The notes beneath the pieces are model-generated. The model saw nothing but the letters and a program-made list of their open reading frames with translations, made no database searches and was not told the origin of the DNA. From NCBI GenBank assembly GCA_949840775.1, contig CATKXO010000022.1:1-46249 (forward strand): DNA of 46,249 bases, in the 5' to 3' direction. Source of the DNA: an uncultured bacterium (GTDB lineage Bacteria > Bacillota > Clostridia > Oscillospirales > Oscillospiraceae). Below are positions 1 to 7,454 of the stretch, piece after piece. Position numbers and translations under genes: made by a program. Position 1 is the first letter of the stretch; every line of letters begins with the position of its first letter.

Positions 1-1956
1 GCTCTTTTTGTCTGCTTCCGCCTTGGGTTTGCGCACAGGGTTTTTGCGTACGCAGCGCAAGATGACCGCGGACATGGGGGGCAGGTCGATGGTGAAAGAC
101 TGCTGCTGGTCATGGCAGGGAATCTTCTCCGTTTTGATGGGGGCCTTGTCGCCCCGGCCCTCGCCGCCGTAGGCCGGGTCATCGGTGTTGAAAGCCACGG
201 CCCAGCTGCCGGCGAAGGGAGCGCCTACCCGGTAGCCGTCCCGGTGCTCGGGGGAGAAGTTGCACACCACGATGAGGGGCGTGCCCTTCCGGTCCCAGCG
301 GAGGAAGGAGACAGTGTTGGCGTTGTTGTCGTCGGCGCACAGCCACTGGAAGCCCTGCCAGGAGTCATCCTGCTCCCACAGGGGGGAGTTCTCCAGGTAG
401 AACGCATTCATGGCTTTGACGAAGTCCTGGGTCTGGCGGTGGGGGGCATATTGCAGCAGATGCCAGTCCAGAGAATACTCGAAGTGCCACTCGTTCCACT
501 GGCCCAGCTCGGCCCCCATGAAGGTGAGCTTCTTGCCCGGGTGGGTCATCATATAAGTGTAGAAGGCCCGGACGCCGGCGAACTTCAGGGGGTTATCACC
601 GGGCATCTTGCCAAAGAAGGAGCCCTTCATGTGGACCACCTCGTCGTGGGACAGAGGCAGGATATAATTTTCAGAGAAGGCGTACATCAGGGAGAAGGTG
701 ATGTCCCGGTGGTTGAACTGGCGGAAGTAGGGATCCAGCTTGATATAGTGGCAGATGTCGTTCATCCAGCCCATGTTCCACTTGAAGTTGAAGCCCAGAC
801 CGCCGTCGTCCACCGGTTTGGTCACCTTGGGCCAGGCGGTGGACTCCTCCGCCACCATGAGCACGTCCGGGTGGGCGGCGAAGATGGCGGTGTTCAGGTC
901 CTGGAAGAACTTGATGGCCTCCAGGTTCTCATGGCCGCCGTTCACGTTGGGCAGCCACTCGCCCTGCTTCCGGTTGTAGTCCAGGTAGAGCATGGAGGAC
1001 ACCGCGTCTACCCGCAGGCCGTCCATGTGGTACTCCTCCAGCCAGAACATGGCCGAGGAGAACAGGAAGGAGCGCACCTCGGGTCGGCCGAAGTCAAACA
1101 CGTCGGTGCCCCACTCCTTGTGCTCCCCCTTCCGGGGGTCGGCGTATTCGTAGGTGGGGGTGCCGTCGAAGTTGTACAGGCCGAAGGCGTCACGGGGGAA
1201 GTGGGCGGGAACCCAGTCCATGATGACTCCGATGCCCGCCTGGTGGAGCTGGTCGATGAGGTATTTCAGGTCGTCCGGGGTGCCGAAGCGGCTGGTGGCG
1301 GCGAAATAGCCGGTGCACTGGTAGCCCCAGGAGGCGTCCAGGGGGTGCTCGGTGACGGGGAGCAGCTCCACGTGGGTAAAGCCCATCTCCTTTACATAGG
1401 GGACCAGATAGGAGGTGATGTCCCGGTAGCTGAGGAACTCGCCCTCACCGGTGCGCCGCCAGGAGCCCAGGTGGCACTCGTAGATGTTCATGGGCCGGCG
1501 GTAGGGCGGATTCTTGGACCGGAAAGCGTACCAGTCCTGATCCCCCCACTGGTAGCCGGTATCCAGGTCGTAGAGCTTGCTGGACACGTCCGGCCGGGTG
1601 GCGGCGTGGAAGCCGTAGGGGTCGGCCTTGCCCACGAAGCCGCTGCCGTCCGCCTTATGTATGGCGTACTGATAGGCGTCGTAGCGGTTCAGGCCGGGGA
1701 CGAAAGCCTCCCAGATGCCGCCCTCTACCTTGGCCATAGGGGTGGCCTCCAGGTCCCAGTTGTTGAAGTCGCCGATGACGGTGATCTTGGGGGCGTTGGG
1801 GGCCCAGACCCGGAAGAGATAGCCCTCGGCGCCGCTTTCATCCTTGGCGGGATGGGCGCCGAAGCACTTCCAGGCGTGGGTGGAGCGGCCCTCGGAGAAG
1901 GCCTCAAGCTCTAAAAAAAGGTCGTGGGAAGAGAGTTTTTCTTGGTATTTAGACAT
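1..1956 (-). CDS. glgB: 1,4-alpha-glucan branching enzyme, C-terminus cut by window edge
   Basis: Cytoplasmic GH13 enzyme that forms alpha-1,6 branches in glycogen. At least 652 residues are visible with no stop before base 1, so only the extreme C-terminus is missing (family usually 630-750). An N-terminal CBM48-like domain (about residues 35-130, VWAPNAPKITVIGDFNNWD) is followed by the TIM barrel. Catalytic-type motifs are seen: GLRVDAVSS near residue 315 (nucleophile Asp), VAEEST near 365 (acid/base Glu) and LSHDEVVH near 436 (transition-state Asp). ATG at 1954-1956 is preceded by AGGTGAT at a good distance, which fixes the start. No other glycogen gene is in view; the rest of a glg operon, if any, would lie to the left. 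The long open frame on the opposite strand is a GC-rich shadow. Confidence 0.97.
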   Translation of the reverse strand, partial: MSKYQEKLSSHDLFLELEAFSEGRSTHAWKCFGAHPAKDESGAEGYLFRVWAPNAPKITVIGDFNNWDLEATPMAKVEGGIWEAFVPGLNRYDAYQYAIHKADGSGFVGKADPYGFHAATRPDVSSKLYDLDTGYQWGDQDWYAFRSKNPPYRRPMNIYECHLGSWRRTGEGEFLSYRDITSYLVPYVKEMGFTHVELLPVTEHPLDASWGYQCTGYFAATSRFGTPDDLKYLIDQLHQAGIGVIMDWVPAHFPRDAFGLYNFDGTPTYEYADPRKGEHKEWGTDVFDFGRPEVRSFLFSSAMFWLEEYHMDGLRVDAVSSMLYLDYNRKQGEWLPNVNGGHENLEAIKFFQDLNTAIFAAHPDVLMVAEESTAWPKVTKPVDDGGLGFNFKWNMGWMNDICHYIKLDPYFRQFNHRDITFSLMYAFSENYILPLSHDEVVHMKGSFFGKMPGDNPLKFAGVRAFYTYMMTHPGKKLTFMGAELGQWNEWHFEYSLDWHLLQYAPHRQTQDFVKAMNAFYLENSPLWEQDDSWQGFQWLCADDNNANTVSFLRWDRKGTPLIVVCNFSPEHRDGYRVGAPFAGSWAVAFNTDDPAYGGEGRGDKAPIKTEKIPCHDQQQSFTIDLPPMSAVILRCVRKNPVRKPKAEADKKS

Positions 1957-2044
1957 ATTTATCACCTCGTGGAATCTTTTGGAAAACGCCTGTCAGCTAA
2001 AAGCAACAAGGGCATGTTGTGCGCGCCGGGGTATATTTATCAAA

Positions 2045-2073
2045 ATTATACAACAAGGAGAAAAGGCAGTCAA
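2045..2073 (-). promoter_or_regulatory. Sigma-A-type promoter of glgB
   Basis: On the minus strand TTGACT (2068-2073) and TATAAT (2045-2050) are separated by 17 bp. Transcription would start near 2038 and leave a leader of about 80 nt before glgB. The match is near-consensus; strength is inferred. Confidence 0.8.
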
Positions 2074-2140
2074 GTAAAATAGTGGAAAAGGCCGTGAAAA
2101 TAGAAAAGAATTTCCTGACGCGGCGAGGGGTGGGGGGATG

Positions 2141-2290
2141 ATACGGGCGGGGCTTCCCCCCACTGGGGGGGGGAAGCTTTTAGCCGCAGGCGGGGGATCA
2201 CGGAGATGCTGGGGCGCTCCGGGGGTCACCCTCATCCGTCATTCGCTGCGCAAATGCCGCCTTCCCCCTTGAAGGGGGGAAGGCTTTTAC
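2141..2290. repeat. Palindromic repeat, family C (copy 1)
   Basis: This fills most of the 354-bp gap between glgB and the carboxypeptidase gene. It has two hairpin ends: GGGCTTCCCCCC...GGGGGGGGAAGC (about 2150-2178) and CCTTCCCCC...GGGGGGAAGG (2260-2284), with an internal segment CATCCGTCATTCGCTGCGCAAATGCC. That internal segment recurs in the copies near 30.9, 31.9 and 45.2 kb, which defines the family. No protein is encoded. No T-run follows the stem in the direction of the dac gene, so a terminator role is not evident. Confidence 0.7.
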
Positions 2291-2310
2291 AGGAGACACA
2301 TCTGCGGAAA

Positions 2311-3459
2311 TTACCCCGCCATCAGAAGCCTGCTGAGCATCCGGGAAAAAATACCGGGGATGGACAGCCGGTCCACCGGCTGGGAGGCGAGAATGGGAAT
2401 GGTATCCCGCAGCTCATCTCCCACATAGACCTCCAGCTGGCCAAGGATTTGTCCCTGCTCCACGGGGGCCTCCACGTCCTGGGCCATGGACAGCCGTGTG
2501 TTGACCTGGGTTTCCTCCCCCTTGCGCACCAGCAGGCGGCAGTCCCGCTCCGGCTGGGGCTGGACCTGGGCTGCTGTGCCCAGGAGGACATCCACCGGGG
2601 CGAGAGGGGCGTCGGGGTAGACGGGGACCATGGCGCAGCTGGCAAAGCCGTAGTCCAGAAGGGCCTTGGCATCTTCAAAGCGCTGGTTGCTGGTGGGGGA
2701 TTTCATGACCACCGAAATCAGCTCCATGCCGTCCCGTTCGGCGGTGGCCGACATGCAGTAGTGGGCGGAGCTGGTATAGCCTGTTTTCAGGCCGGTGGCC
2801 CCCTGGTAGAACCGGACCAGCCGGTTGGTGTTGGTCAGGCCAAACTCCCCGTTGCGGATGGAGTCCATCCAGATGGTGGTGTACTCCCGGATGGAGGGGT
2901 GGTTCAAAATCAGTTCACGGGACATGAGGGCGATGTCGTGAGCGGAGGTCACGTGGCCCTGGGCGGGCAGGCCGGTGCAGTTTAAAAAGGTGGTGTCCGT
3001 CATGCCCAGCTCCTGGGCCCGCTGGTTCATCCGGGCCACGAAAGCCGTCTCACTGCCCGCCAGGTGCTCGGCCAGGGCCACGGCGCAGTCGTTGCCCGAC
3101 ACCACCGTGACGCACTTGATCATCTCAGACACGGGCATCTGCTCCCCCTCCTCCAGGTAGACCTGGGAGCCCCCCATGCCGGCGGCGTAGGCTGAGACGG
3201 TGACCAGATCGTCCTTGGACAGCTGGCCCGAGTCCACCGCCTCCATCACCAGCAGCAGGGTCATGATCTTGGTGACGCTGGCCGGCTCCAGTTTCTCATG
3301 GGAATTTTCCTCCAAGAGGAAGGTTCCGGTCTCCTTTTCCATCAGCGCGCAGGAGGCGCAGGACAGATTGAGGCCGGCCTGGGCCGGGGCCGCCTGGGCG
3401 GAGGGGAGGCCGGCCGACAGCACAAGGGCGGCCAGAAGCAGGGATACATGTTTTTTCAT
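2311..3459 (-). CDS. D-alanyl-D-alanine carboxypeptidase (DacF/DacB-type penicillin-binding protein)
   Basis: Secreted serine peptidase (family S11) that trims the terminal D-Ala from peptidoglycan stem peptides. The 382-residue product has a signal peptide (MKKHVSLLLAALVLSAG, cleavage probably after AQA near residue 24). All three active-site motifs are present: SVTK at 61-64, SGN at 121-123 and KTG at 225-227. A PBP5-type C-terminal beta domain follows, then a short amphipathic tail (FSRMLSRLLMAG) suited to membrane association. The ATG at 3457-3459 has AGGAGG 8 bp upstream; an earlier ATG at 3486 lacks a ribosome site. In Bacillus, dacB lies in one operon with spmA and spmB; here spmAB are on the same strand, 13 kb away beyond the phage-like cluster, which suggests a sporulation-linked role. 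DacF versus DacB cannot be decided from sequence alone. Confidence 0.95.
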   Translation of the reverse strand: MKKHVSLLLAALVLSAGLPSAQAAPAQAGLNLSCASCALMEKETGTFLLEENSHEKLEPASVTKIMTLLLVMEAVDSGQLSKDDLVTVSAYAAGMGGSQVYLEEGEQMPVSEMIKCVTVVSGNDCAVALAEHLAGSETAFVARMNQRAQELGMTDTTFLNCTGLPAQGHVTSAHDIALMSRELILNHPSIREYTTIWMDSIRNGEFGLTNTNRLVRFYQGATGLKTGYTSSAHYCMSATAERDGMELISVVMKSPTSNQRFEDAKALLDYGFASCAMVPVYPDAPLAPVDVLLGTAAQVQPQPERDCRLLVRKGEETQVNTRLSMAQDVEAPVEQGQILGQLEVYVGDELRDTIPILASQPVDRLSIPGIFSRMLSRLLMAG

Positions 3460-3585
3460 AGATGGTTCCTCCTGAATCCAGAACATATCGTTCCAACTTT
3501 GCTTCCCGTCCCCGCAGGGGGGCGGGACTGCTATATAAATGGAAAATTGCCTGTATGGTCAGGATGTGGAGGAGAGGTTTTTTCT

Positions 3586-3684
3586 ATGCGTAGGAAAAAA
3601 CAGGTATTTTTTCAATCTGGGACAGTGTACTCCCACAGAGACGAGAAATTGGGCGAAATGAAGAGAGAAAAAATTTTTGTTTGA
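3586..3684 (+). CDS. Possible 32-residue basic peptide ahead of the phage-like cluster
   Basis: A short frame MRRKKQVFFQSGTVYSHRDE... of 32 codons, rich in Arg and Lys. A purine-rich GGAGGAG lies 11 bp upstream of the ATG, a somewhat long spacing. It is the only candidate gene between the carboxypeptidase and the phage-like cluster and overlaps the conserved 17-bp motif at 3684-3700 by one base. It could be a leader peptide or simply chance. I recognise no family. Confidence 0.3.
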   Translation: MRRKKQVFFQSGTVYSHRDEKLGEMKREKIFV

Positions 3685-3700
3685 TGTACCAAAACGTACA
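3684..3700. promoter_or_regulatory. Candidate operator ATGTACCAAAACGTACA upstream of the phage-like cluster
   Basis: This 17-bp word contains two GTAC half-sites flanking CAAAAC. It recurs with two mismatches (ATGTTCCAAAACGTACG, 34891-34907) just downstream of the promoter of the SLH glycosidase gene. It lies 29 bp ahead of the ribosome site of the first cluster gene. No convincing -35/-10 pair could be placed around it. Regulator unknown; operator function is inference. Confidence 0.35.
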
Positions 3701-3741
3701 ACTTTTGCCCCCCGGCCCCTATGGGTGTAAGGAGGGATGAA

Positions 3742-4041
3742 GTGGCAAAGGCTGTGAAGCTCCCGGACAGGGAGCAGATTATCAAACGAATGTGGAAGCT
3801 GGCCAACGCCGGGGCGGGGGACGCCGTTAAGCTGGCCTGCTTCCCGCCTGAGGAGTGGCAGGAGACGGACGGGCTGGACCTGGACGCCCTCACCGAGTTC
3901 AAGCGGGGGAGCAACGGGGTGATCGAGCTGAAATTCGTTGACCGGGGGCGGCTGCTGGAGCGGCTGCTGGACGCGGTGGACCACAGCGGCGAGGACCAGG
4001 TGGACCGCTTCCTCCAGGCCATGGAGGGACAGGGGGGATAG
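3742..4041 (+). CDS. Phage-cluster first gene, possible terminase small subunit
   Basis: A 99-residue protein beginning VAKAVKLPDREQIIKRMWKLANAGAG, mostly helical and charged. By position, directly before the large terminase, it takes the place of a small terminase (xtmA in PBSX). However, it is much shorter than XtmA and I see no clear DNA-binding helix-turn-helix. The GTG at 3742 is chosen because AAGGAGG (3729-3735) lies 6 bp upstream; the ATG at 3721 lies before that site and has none of its own. The stop (4039-4041) nearly touches the next start. A C-terminal acidic helix (LLDAVDHSGEDQVDRFLQAM) could mediate contact with the large subunit. The functional call is positional. Confidence 0.6.
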   Translation: MAKAVKLPDREQIIKRMWKLANAGAGDAVKLACFPPEEWQETDGLDLDALTEFKRGSNGVIELKFVDRGRLLERLLDAVDHSGEDQVDRFLQAMEGQGG

Positions 4042-4042
4042 C

Positions 4043-5293
4043 TTGGTTTTTTCCGAAAAACAGAGGCGTGTGCTCACCTGGTGGCGGCCCGGGTCCCCGG
4101 ACCGGGAGCGGCAGGCCATCATCTGCGACGGGGCGGTGCGCAGCGGCAAGACCCTGTGCACCGGCCTGTCCTTTTTCTGCTGGGCCATGAGCTCCTTTCA
4201 GAACCGGAGCTTTGCCCTGTGCGGGCGGACCATCCAGTCGGTGCGGCGGAACATGCTGTCAGAGTTGCTTCCCCTGCTGAGAAGCATGGGCTTCCGGTGC
4301 GAGGAAACGGTGAGCAAAAACCTGATTCAGGTGCGGCTGGGAGGGCGGCGGAACAACTTTTACCTCTTTGGCGGCAAGGATGAGAGCTCCGCCGCCCTCA
4401 TCCAGGGCATCACCCTGGCGGGGGCGCTGCTGGACGAGGCGGCGCTGATGCCCCGGTCCTTTGTGGAGCAGGCCGCGGCCCGCTGCTCTGTCACCGGCAG
4501 CAGGCTGTGGTTCTCCTGCAATCCGGAGTCCCCCGCCCACTGGTTCTATCAGGAGTGGGTGCGGAAGGCGGAGGAGAAAAACGTCCTGCGGCTCCGGTTC
4601 ACTATGGATGATAACCCGGGGCTGTCTGATGAGGTGCGGGCCCGGTATGCCAACACCTTTCAGGGGGCCTTTTACCGCCGGTTTGTGCTGGGGGAGTGGG
4701 CGGCGGCGGAGGGGCTGGTGTATGACTTCTTTGACGCGGGCTTTGTCCGGGAGGCTCCGGAGGGGCCCTTTGAGGAGTGGTACATTTCCTGCGACTATGG
4801 CACCTCCAACCCCACCTCTATGGGGCTGTGGGGGAAGAAGGATGGGGTATGGTACCGGGTAAAGGAGTACTACTACGACGCCCAGGCCATGCGCCGGCAG
4901 AAGACCGATGAGGAGTACGCCGGCGATTTGGCAAGGCTGGCCGGAGACAGGCCCGTCCGGGCTGTCATTGCCGACCCCTCGGCGGCCAGCTTCTGCGAGA
5001 CCCTGCGCCGCCGGGGGTGGCGGGTGAGGAAGGCGGACAATCAGGTGCTGTCGGGGATCCGTCTCACCGCCCGGCTGCTGAAGAGCGGGAAAATTGTCAT
5101 TTGCAGGGGCTGCGACAACGCCATCCGGGAGTTTTCCCTGTACCGCTGGGACGACAAGTGCCAGGGGCAGGACCAGGTCCGCAAGGAACACGACCACGCT
5201 ATGGACGAGATCCGTTACTTCGCCGCCACCGTGGTTGGAAAAGAGGGCCGGGTTGGCGTGTGCGCCGGGAGCGTGGAGAGAAAAGTGCTTTAA
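4043..5293 (+). CDS. Phage terminase large subunit (PBSX XtmB type)
   Basis: The DNA-packaging motor ATPase and nuclease, 416 residues. Walker A is GAVRSGKT (about residues 30-37) and Walker B is ALLDEAAL (about 127-134). The C-terminal RNase H-like nuclease domain shows the expected acidic positions: CDYG near 251, IADPS near 310 and the HDHAMDEIRY segment near 385-394. Nothing essential appears lost, so packaging could be functional. The start is a TTG at 4043 with AGGGGGG 6 bp upstream, one base after the preceding stop; the longer open frame upstream overlaps the previous gene and is not protein-like. A palindromic repeat follows the stop, the only sizeable non-coding gap in the cluster. 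Conserved ATPase and nuclease motifs separate this cluster from tailocins, which lack packaging genes. Confidence 0.93.
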   Translation: MVFSEKQRRVLTWWRPGSPDRERQAIICDGAVRSGKTLCTGLSFFCWAMSSFQNRSFALCGRTIQSVRRNMLSELLPLLRSMGFRCEETVSKNLIQVRLGGRRNNFYLFGGKDESSAALIQGITLAGALLDEAALMPRSFVEQAAARCSVTGSRLWFSCNPESPAHWFYQEWVRKAEEKNVLRLRFTMDDNPGLSDEVRARYANTFQGAFYRRFVLGEWAAAEGLVYDFFDAGFVREAPEGPFEEWYISCDYGTSNPTSMGLWGKKDGVWYRVKEYYYDAQAMRRQKTDEEYAGDLARLAGDRPVRAVIADPSAASFCETLRRRGWRVRKADNQVLSGIRLTARLLKSGKIVICRGCDNAIREFSLYRWDDKCQGQDQVRKEHDHAMDEIRYFAATVVGKEGRVGVCAGSVERKVL

Positions 5294-5297
5294 GGTG

Positions 5298-5382
5298 TGT
5301 GGGACCCGCCGCCCCCGGCGGGCTAATTCAAAACATCAGACGATGGTTAAGAGATGACCCGCCCAGGGGGGCGGGTCCCACA
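5298..5382. repeat. Palindromic repeat, family D (copy 1), inside the phage-like cluster
   Basis: Terminal inverted repeats TGTGGGACCCGCC...GGCGGGTCCCACA enclose about 35 bp; each end is itself a hairpin (CCCGCCGCCCCCGGCGGG and CCCGCCCAGGGGGGCGGG). The element sits between the terminase and portal genes without breaking either. A second copy at 42475-42537 carries the same two modules in swapped order. It would form strong RNA structure in the cluster transcript and might lower portal-and-downstream expression; that is inference. Confidence 0.85.
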
Positions 5383-5403
5383 TTTGGACAAGGGAGGAAA
5401 TCT

Positions 5404-6552
5404 ATGAAGTGGTGGAAACAAAAGCGGCGGGAGCCCCCCGCGCCCGTTGTTCAGGTGCGGCGGGGCGGAGGCCAGCCCTTCGGGGTGCTGGACCGGTACA
5501 TCCCCCTGCGCACCGGGGAGGCGGCTCTATACCGGGCCATCCGGGAGGGGGTGCCCATTGTGGACGCCGCCATTTGGAAGCTGATCCGGCTGTGCGGCGG
5601 GGTGGGGGTGAGATGCGATGACCGGACCGCCCAGGCCGGGCTGGAGGCGTTTTTCAAAACGGTGGATGTGGGCTGGGGCCAGCGGGGGGTGCAGGCATTT
5701 CTGGACCGCTATCTGGACGACCTGTTTACCTGCGGCCACGGGCTGGGGGAGGTGGTGCTCACCCCGGACGGCGGGGACATCGCCGCCCTGCTGTGCGCCG
5801 ACCCGGAGCAGGTGGAGGTGAAGGCGGGGGACAGCCCCCTGGACTTCCGCCTGTGCCGGGCCGGGATGGGGGAGGACCGGGAGCTGCCCTTTCAGGAGCT
5901 GCTCCTCTTTACCCCCTTCCAGCCCACGGGAGACGCCCCCTGCGGGGTGGCGCTGCTGCGGTCTATGCCCTTTCTGGCAGGTATTCTGCTGAAAATTTTT
6001 CAGGCCACCGGCCAGAACTGGGAGCGGGCGGGTAATCTTCGCTTTGCCGTGGTGTGCAGGCCCGGTGAGGGGGAGGAGGCCTTTGTCCAGGAGCGGTGCG
6101 GCCAGATTGCCCAGGAGTGGTCCGCCGCCATGCAGGCCGGGCGGGAGGGCTCTGTCCGGGACTTTGTGGCGGTAGGCGATGTGGACATCAAGGTTATCGG
6201 GGCGGACAGCCCGATTTTGGACAGCCAGGTTCCGGTGCGGCAGATTTTGGAGCAGCTGGTGGCCCGGACGGGCATCCCGCCCTTTATGCTGGGGCTGTCC
6301 TGGTCCTCCACCGAGCGGATGAGCGCCCAGCAGGCGGACATCCTCACCAGCGAGGTGACCGCCATCCGGAGAGCGGTGGAGCCCGCTCTGTGCCGGGTGG
6401 CTGAGCTGTGGCTGCGGCTTCACGGGTTTGGAGAGCGGGCGGAAATTGTATGGGAGGATATCAACCTCCAGGACATTGTGGAGGAGGCCAGGGCGGAGCT
6501 CTATCGGGCCCAGGCGGAAAAATTGAGGAGGGAGATCAGTGAAAATCATTAA
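5404..6552 (+). CDS. Phage portal protein
   Basis: A 382-residue protein expected to form the dodecameric DNA-entry ring at one capsid vertex. The call rests on its place between terminase and prohead protease and on the characteristic C-terminal stretch TGIPPFMLGLSWSSTERMSAQQADILTSEV, which resembles portal proteins with an SPP1/PBSX-like architecture. The segment GVPIVDAAIWKLIRLCGGVGV near residues 50-70 matches the usual portal start in which terminal helices precede the wing domain. The ATG at 5404 has GGGAGG 8 bp upstream. The frame upstream of it runs through the repeat element and terminase in another frame and is spurious. The end overlaps the protease gene by 14 bp. Its length is short for a portal (often 400-500) but plausible. 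Confidence 0.85.
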   Translation: MKWWKQKRREPPAPVVQVRRGGGQPFGVLDRYIPLRTGEAALYRAIREGVPIVDAAIWKLIRLCGGVGVRCDDRTAQAGLEAFFKTVDVGWGQRGVQAFLDRYLDDLFTCGHGLGEVVLTPDGGDIAALLCADPEQVEVKAGDSPLDFRLCRAGMGEDRELPFQELLLFTPFQPTGDAPCGVALLRSMPFLAGILLKIFQATGQNWERAGNLRFAVVCRPGEGEEAFVQERCGQIAQEWSAAMQAGREGSVRDFVAVGDVDIKVIGADSPILDSQVPVRQILEQLVARTGIPPFMLGLSWSSTERMSAQQADILTSEVTAIRRAVEPALCRVAELWLRLHGFGERAEIVWEDINLQDIVEEARAELYRAQAEKLRREISENH

Positions 6553-7435
6553 GGAAGCGGAGGGCGGCGGCGGGGCCGTCCTGGGGCCGGGAGACCTGGA
6601 GCTGATTGGCGCACTGGCCCGGAGGCCCCTGGGGCCGGAGGAGGTGTATACCTTCTCGGTGCGGCTGTGTGACAACGAGATTGACCGGGATTTTGAGCGT
6701 TTTGCACCCCAGACCCTGGAGGAGCTTGCCCCTATGTTTGTGGGCAAGAGCGGCATTTTTGACCACCAGTGGTCGGCCAGGGGGCAGGCGGCCCGCATCT
6801 ACAAGACCGAGGTGATATGGGAGCCAGGCCGGGTGACCCGGGCCGGGGCCCCCTATTGCTGGCTGAAGGGCTGCGCCTATATGATGCGCACCGGGAGCAG
6901 CCGGGACCTGATTGCCGAGATTGAGGGTGGCATCAAGAAGGAGGTAAGCGTGGGCTGTTCGGTGGCGCGCTCGGTTTGTTCGATTTGCGGCGCGGACCGG
7001 ACCGTGTGCGACTGCGGCCACGAGAAGGGACAGGAGTACGGCGGGCAGCTGTGCTACGCTACCCTGGAGGGGGCCGGCGACGCCTATGAGTTTTCCTTTG
7101 TGGCGGTGCCGGCTCAGCCTATGGCAGGAGTGGTGAAGTCTGCCCGCCGGGACGGGGGGCAGGACCTGGAGCGGCTGGAGGAGGAGGCCGCCTTGGGCAG
7201 AAAGTATCTGGAAAGCCTCCGGAGCGAGGTGGTGCGGCTGGCCCTGCTGGCCGACCGGGAGTTGTCCGGAAAGACGGTGAAGTCGCTGGTGGACAAGCTG
7301 TCCCCCGGTGAACTGGAGGAACTGCGCGGGTCCTACGCCCGCAGGGCCGGGAAGCGGTTCCCCCTGCGCACCCAACTGAGCTACCAGGCGGAGAACGCCG
7401 CCTCCCGCGAGGAAAACAGGGCCTTTTTGGCATAA
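6539..7435 (+). CDS. Prohead maturation protease with cysteine-rich insert and scaffold-like tail
   Basis: A 298-residue protein. The N-terminal 200 residues fit the HK97-type prohead serine protease pattern: FDHQW with H76, then EVSVG with S137 (family pattern His...lSiG), then the signature EFSFVAVPAQPMAGV at 184-198 (family E.S.V..PA.P.A). Between Ser and that signature lies an unusual Cys-rich segment with CSIC (147-150), CDCGH (157-161) and C172, which could bind a metal. Residues 205-298 are charged and helical (LERLEEEAALGRKYLESLRSEVVRLALLADREL), as expected of a fused scaffolding domain removed during maturation. The GTG at 6539 follows GAGGAGGGA. It sits directly before the capsid gene, the normal position. 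The protease call is firm on motifs; the metal role of the insert is inference. Confidence 0.85.
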   Translation: MKIIKEAEGGGGAVLGPGDLELIGALARRPLGPEEVYTFSVRLCDNEIDRDFERFAPQTLEELAPMFVGKSGIFDHQWSARGQAARIYKTEVIWEPGRVTRAGAPYCWLKGCAYMMRTGSSRDLIAEIEGGIKKEVSVGCSVARSVCSICGADRTVCDCGHEKGQEYGGQLCYATLEGAGDAYEFSFVAVPAQPMAGVVKSARRDGGQDLERLEEEAALGRKYLESLRSEVVRLALLADRELSGKTVKSLVDKLSPGELEELRGSYARRAGKRFPLRTQLSYQAENAASREENRAFLA

Positions 7436-7454
7436 ATTTTAGGAGGTATGTGAC

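Noticed and set aside
112-1914. 600-codon open frame on the plus strand across glgB
   Set aside because: Low-complexity Val/Gly/His-rich product with no motifs, an artefact of high GC opposite a real gene.
3470-3486. LexA-like GAAC...GTTC near the carboxypeptidase start
   Set aside because: Half-sites are separated by 5 bp instead of 4 and the site overlaps the leader; not convincing.
3684-3700. LexA (SOS) box
   Set aside because: The clostridial/bacillar box needs GAAC-N4-GTTC; here the half-sites are GTAC with N6. The site is kept only as an unassigned motif.
5017-5403. Upstream extension of the portal frame through the repeat
   Set aside because: It overlaps the terminase in another frame and has no ribosome site; ATG at 5404 has one.
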